Shown: one piece after another, positions 5,473 to 7,456 of the stretch
How the letters are laid out: every line of letters begins with the position of its first letter
Position numbering within the stretch: the stretch's first letter is position 1
Assembly: GCA_015490675.1 (NCBI GenBank)
Contig: WFXI01000008.1
Location: 1 to 7,456, forward strand
DNA: 7,456 nucleotides
From: Hydrogenothermaceae bacterium
GTDB lineage: Bacteria > Aquificota > Aquificia > Aquificales > Hydrogenothermaceae
Reading direction: 5' to 3'
Translations under genes and position numbers: made by a program
Notes under the pieces: generated by a model
The model's input: only the letters and a program-made list of their open reading frames with translations
What the model was told of the DNA's origin: nothing
Database searches by the model: none

Positions 5473-7053
5473 AGAATAAAACCTCTTCCAGAAGAAGTAA
5501 TAAATAAAATCTCTGCTGGGGAAGTTGTAGAAAGACCTGCTTCAGTTTTAAAAGAACTAATAGAAAATTCTTTAGATGCTGATAGTAAAAAAATAGAAGT
5601 TTTTATAGAAAAAGGCGGAAAAAGATTAATTAAAGTAAAAGACGATGGAATAGGAATACATCCAGATGATATGATTAGAGCTGTTCAAAGATTTAATACA
5701 AGCAAAATTTCATCAGCAGAAGATTTATTTGCCCTTCAAAGCTATGGCTTTAGAGGAGAAGCTTTATCAAGTATTTCAGCAGTTTCAAAATTCAAATTAA
5801 CATCAAGAACAATAGAAACTCCTATAGGAAGTGAACTTTACATAGAAGGTGGAAAATTACAATATTTTAGAGAATGTGGTTCACCTCTTGGAACTACTGT
5901 TGAAGTAAGAGAATTATTTTTTAATACTCCAGCAAGGCAAAAATTTTTAAAATCTGAAAAAACAGAGCTTATGCATATTTTAGATGTATTTTCTAAGTAT
6001 GCATTTATATACACAGACAAAACTCTTTCAATATCTGTAGATGGAAAACTTTTATACAATTTTTATCCTTCTACATTAAAAGATAGACTTTTAAAAGTTA
6101 TTGGAGAAGAATTTGAAAAAGATTTAATAGAAATTGATTATGAAGGTAGTCTTGGAAGTGTAAAAGGTTACATAAATCTTGCAAATGCTTATACAAAAAA
6201 GAAATATATTTTTATAAACAAAAGACCTGTTAGAGACTATTTAATTCAAAATACAGTTAAGGAATTAGTTGGAGATAAATTTTACATATTATTCATAGAT
6301 TTACCATCTTATTTTGTAGATTTTAATGTTCATCCTTCTAAACAAGAGGTCAAGTTTGTAAAAGAGTCTTCTGTTGTTAATTTGGTAAAATCAGCATTAA
6401 ATGAAAGTTTAAATATTTTCAAGAAAAAAACTATTTCATATACTTTTGATAAAGAAGGAAATTATCAATTAAAACAAACTACATCTAATTATCAAGCATC
6501 CAAATTTGAAATAATAGGACAAATAGAAGATACATTTTTAGTTGCATATTTTAATGGTGAAGTATATTTTATAGACCAGCATGTTGCTCACGAAAGAATA
6601 TTTTTTGAGATTTTAATGAAAGAATATTTAGAAAAAGGAGAAATTCCATCTCAAAAATTAATAACTCCTGTTTTATTAAAACTTACTCCTGATGAAATTC
6701 AAAGACTAAAAATATTAGAAGATAGACTTAAAAATTATGGATTTTCTTTTAAAATTGAGGATACACAAGTTTTTTTAACGGGAATTCCTTATAATATGTC
6801 TCAATTTTCAGCAGAAAATGCTATAAGAGATATATTAGAAACTGGAAATTTACATATAACAGCTGAAGAAATATTTTCACAGATGGCATGTAAAATGTCT
6901 GTTAAAGCTGGAGATAAATTAGATAAAGAAAAGGCTTACTCTCTTTTAAAACAATGGCTTGAAACAGACAACCCGAACCTATGTCCCCACGGAAGACCTA
7001 TATATTACAAAATTTCTCTTGACGAAATAAAGAAAAAAGTAGGAAGACTTTAA
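5470..7053 (+). CDS. mutL: DNA mismatch repair protein MutL, endonuclease type
   Basis: The protein has 527 residues. The N-terminal GHKL ATPase domain is complete. It has ISAGEVVERPASVLKELIENSLDA (14-37) with catalytic Glu32 and Mg-binding Asn33, KDDGIGI (57-63), YGFRGEALSSI (92-102), GTTVEVRELFFNTPARQKFL (141-160) and NVHPSKQEVKF (286-296). A short linker (about 318-345) leads to the C-terminal dimerisation domain. That domain carries the metal-dependent nicking-endonuclease signature: DQHVAHERIFFE (369-380, pattern DQH-x3-E-x4-E), MACKMSVKAGDKL (472-484) and CPHGRP (505-510). E. coli MutL lacks this signature, so this protein should nick DNA itself, as in MutH-free bacteria. Two departures from common forms are visible: Val for Ala after DQH, and QRFNTSKI (73-80) for the usual RHATSKI. 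MutL is recruited by MutS at mismatches; mutS is not in this window. The start is TTG, and the gene lies 27 bases after the methyltransferase gene. Confidence 0.97.
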   Translation: MRIKPLPEEVINKISAGEVVERPASVLKELIENSLDADSKKIEVFIEKGGKRLIKVKDDGIGIHPDDMIRAVQRFNTSKISSAEDLFALQSYGFRGEALSSISAVSKFKLTSRTIETPIGSELYIEGGKLQYFRECGSPLGTTVEVRELFFNTPARQKFLKSEKTELMHILDVFSKYAFIYTDKTLSISVDGKLLYNFYPSTLKDRLLKVIGEEFEKDLIEIDYEGSLGSVKGYINLANAYTKKKYIFINKRPVRDYLIQNTVKELVGDKFYILFIDLPSYFVDFNVHPSKQEVKFVKESSVVNLVKSALNESLNIFKKKTISYTFDKEGNYQLKQTTSNYQASKFEIIGQIEDTFLVAYFNGEVYFIDQHVAHERIFFEILMKEYLEKGEIPSQKLITPVLLKLTPDEIQRLKILEDRLKNYGFSFKIEDTQVFLTGIPYNMSQFSAENAIRDILETGNLHITAEEIFSQMACKMSVKAGDKLDKEKAYSLLKQWLETDNPNLCPHGRPIYYKISLDEIKKKVGRL

Positions 7054-7456
7054 TAAGCTAAGTATAACCTTGTTCCCAATATAAAATTTTCTTTTATTTC
7101 CTTCATATATTGCAAATCAAAAGTTATAGCCAAAAATTCTTTAGGTTTTATTTCATAAAAAATTTCACTTATATATATATCTTTTGTATCCTCTTTACCG
7201 TTAACAAAACCAACTGCAAAACCTAAAGAGTCCTTATCATAAAGGATTTTAAATTTTTCAAAACCTGATGATAAAAACAAATCATAGTTTGTATTTGAGT
7301 ATCCACCTCTGAAAAACACACCTAAATCTTTTTCAAGTTTGTAATCTGAAGATAATCCTATTCCATTCTGGTTTGTTTTTGTTGTTTGAAAGCCATAAAT
7401 CCTTAAACCGTAAATATCTGTTTCTCTTTCATACTCTCCAATAAATACACTTTCAT
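7050..7456 (-). CDS. Outer-membrane beta-barrel protein, C-terminal part (possibly OprB-like porin)
   Basis: On the minus strand the frame is open from the window edge to the TAA at 7052-7050, giving about 135 visible residues. The N-terminus lies outside, and the GTG at 7319-7317 is an internal valine codon rather than a start. The sequence alternates polar and hydrophobic residues in short strands separated by charged turns, as in transmembrane beta-barrels. Examples are GVFFRGGYSNTNYDLFLSSG, SLGFAVGFVNGKEDT, FLAITFDLQYMKEIKENF and the last strand FILGTRLYLAY, which ends in an aromatic residue as expected for BAM recognition. The order GGYSN, SLGFAVGF, then LAITFDLQY and a final GTRLYLAY resembles the C-terminus of carbohydrate-selective OprB porins. 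This is a pattern judgement without alignment, and another barrel family is possible. The gene converges on mutL and shares 4 bases with its end. Confidence 0.72.
   Translation of the reverse strand, partial: ESVFIGEYERETDIYGLRIYGFQTTKTNQNGIGLSSDYKLEKDLGVFFRGGYSNTNYDLFLSSGFEKFKILYDKDSLGFAVGFVNGKEDTKDIYISEIFYEIKPKEFLAITFDLQYMKEIKENFILGTRLYLAY

Noticed and set aside
5456..5473. Five-codon reading frame (ATG to TGA, peptide MRGKY) overlapping the mutL TTG start, as an upstream coupling peptide
   Set aside because: It has no ribosome-binding site of its own, and its ATGAGAGG is simply the mutL Shine-Dalgarno region; chance is the simpler reading.
5838..6059. Minus-strand open frame inside mutL
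   Set aside because: It is a shadow of a well-conserved gene, with no independent support.
7050..7319. A complete 89-residue gene starting at 7319
   Set aside because: The frame stays open through 7456 with the same beta-strand pattern, so this is the tail of a longer gene and the GTG is internal.
1..7456. A hidden defence system, mobile element or CRISPR array
   Set aside because: No transposase, integrase, nuclease-toxin pair, regularly spaced repeats or terminal inverted repeats were seen on either strand.

Overview
The window is AT-rich and gene-dense. Arginine is written mostly as AGA/AGG and the proteins are rich in Lys, Glu and Ile, as in a low-GC thermophilic Gram-negative bacterium. 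Lipoproteins, FlgO-like envelope proteins and a beta-barrel C-terminus show that it has an outer membrane. A MutL that keeps its endonuclease motifs, next to a bacterial TruD, fits Aquificota (Hydrogenothermaceae such as Sulfurihydrogenibium or Persephonella) better than low-GC Campylobacterota, most of which lack MutL. This placement is an inference from composition and gene content, not a database result.

Region 1 (1-3502, plus strand). The C-terminal 333 residues of the ribosome-associated GTPase TypA/BipA are followed, 48 bases later, by three small exported proteins and then truD. The three are a 75-residue lipoprotein, a secreted FlgO-domain protein, and a second, diverged FlgO-like protein with a lipobox. 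From the first lipoprotein to truD every junction overlaps (1 to 20 bases), so these four genes look like one translationally coupled transcript. It ends at a strong GC hairpin at 3502-3521. truD encodes tRNA pseudouridine-13 synthase with its catalytic motif intact.

Region 2 (3527-4419, minus strand). There is a small acidic DUF5335-type cytoplasmic protein and, upstream of it on the same strand, an unrecognised periplasmic protein with a signal peptide and a striking methionine cluster. Each has a strong Shine-Dalgarno, and a good candidate sigma-70 promoter lies in front of the DUF5335 gene.

Region 3 (4420-7053). A 168-base, extremely AT-rich divergent intergenic region leads into a FkbM-family methyltransferase and then mutL. 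mutL starts at TTG behind a good ribosome-binding site and encodes an endonuclease-type MutL.

Region 4 (7050-7456, minus strand). The C-terminal end of an outer-membrane beta-barrel protein, possibly OprB-like, converges on mutL and overlaps its stop codon by 4 bases.

Most of the window is housekeeping (translation, tRNA modification, mismatch repair). The least explained parts are the coupled lipoprotein/FlgO/FlgO-like cassette between typA and truD, and the Met-cluster periplasmic protein. I see no CRISPR array, tRNA, rRNA, insertion sequence or phage gene, and no convincing evidence of a defence system. No stretch above 300 bases lacks a gene.
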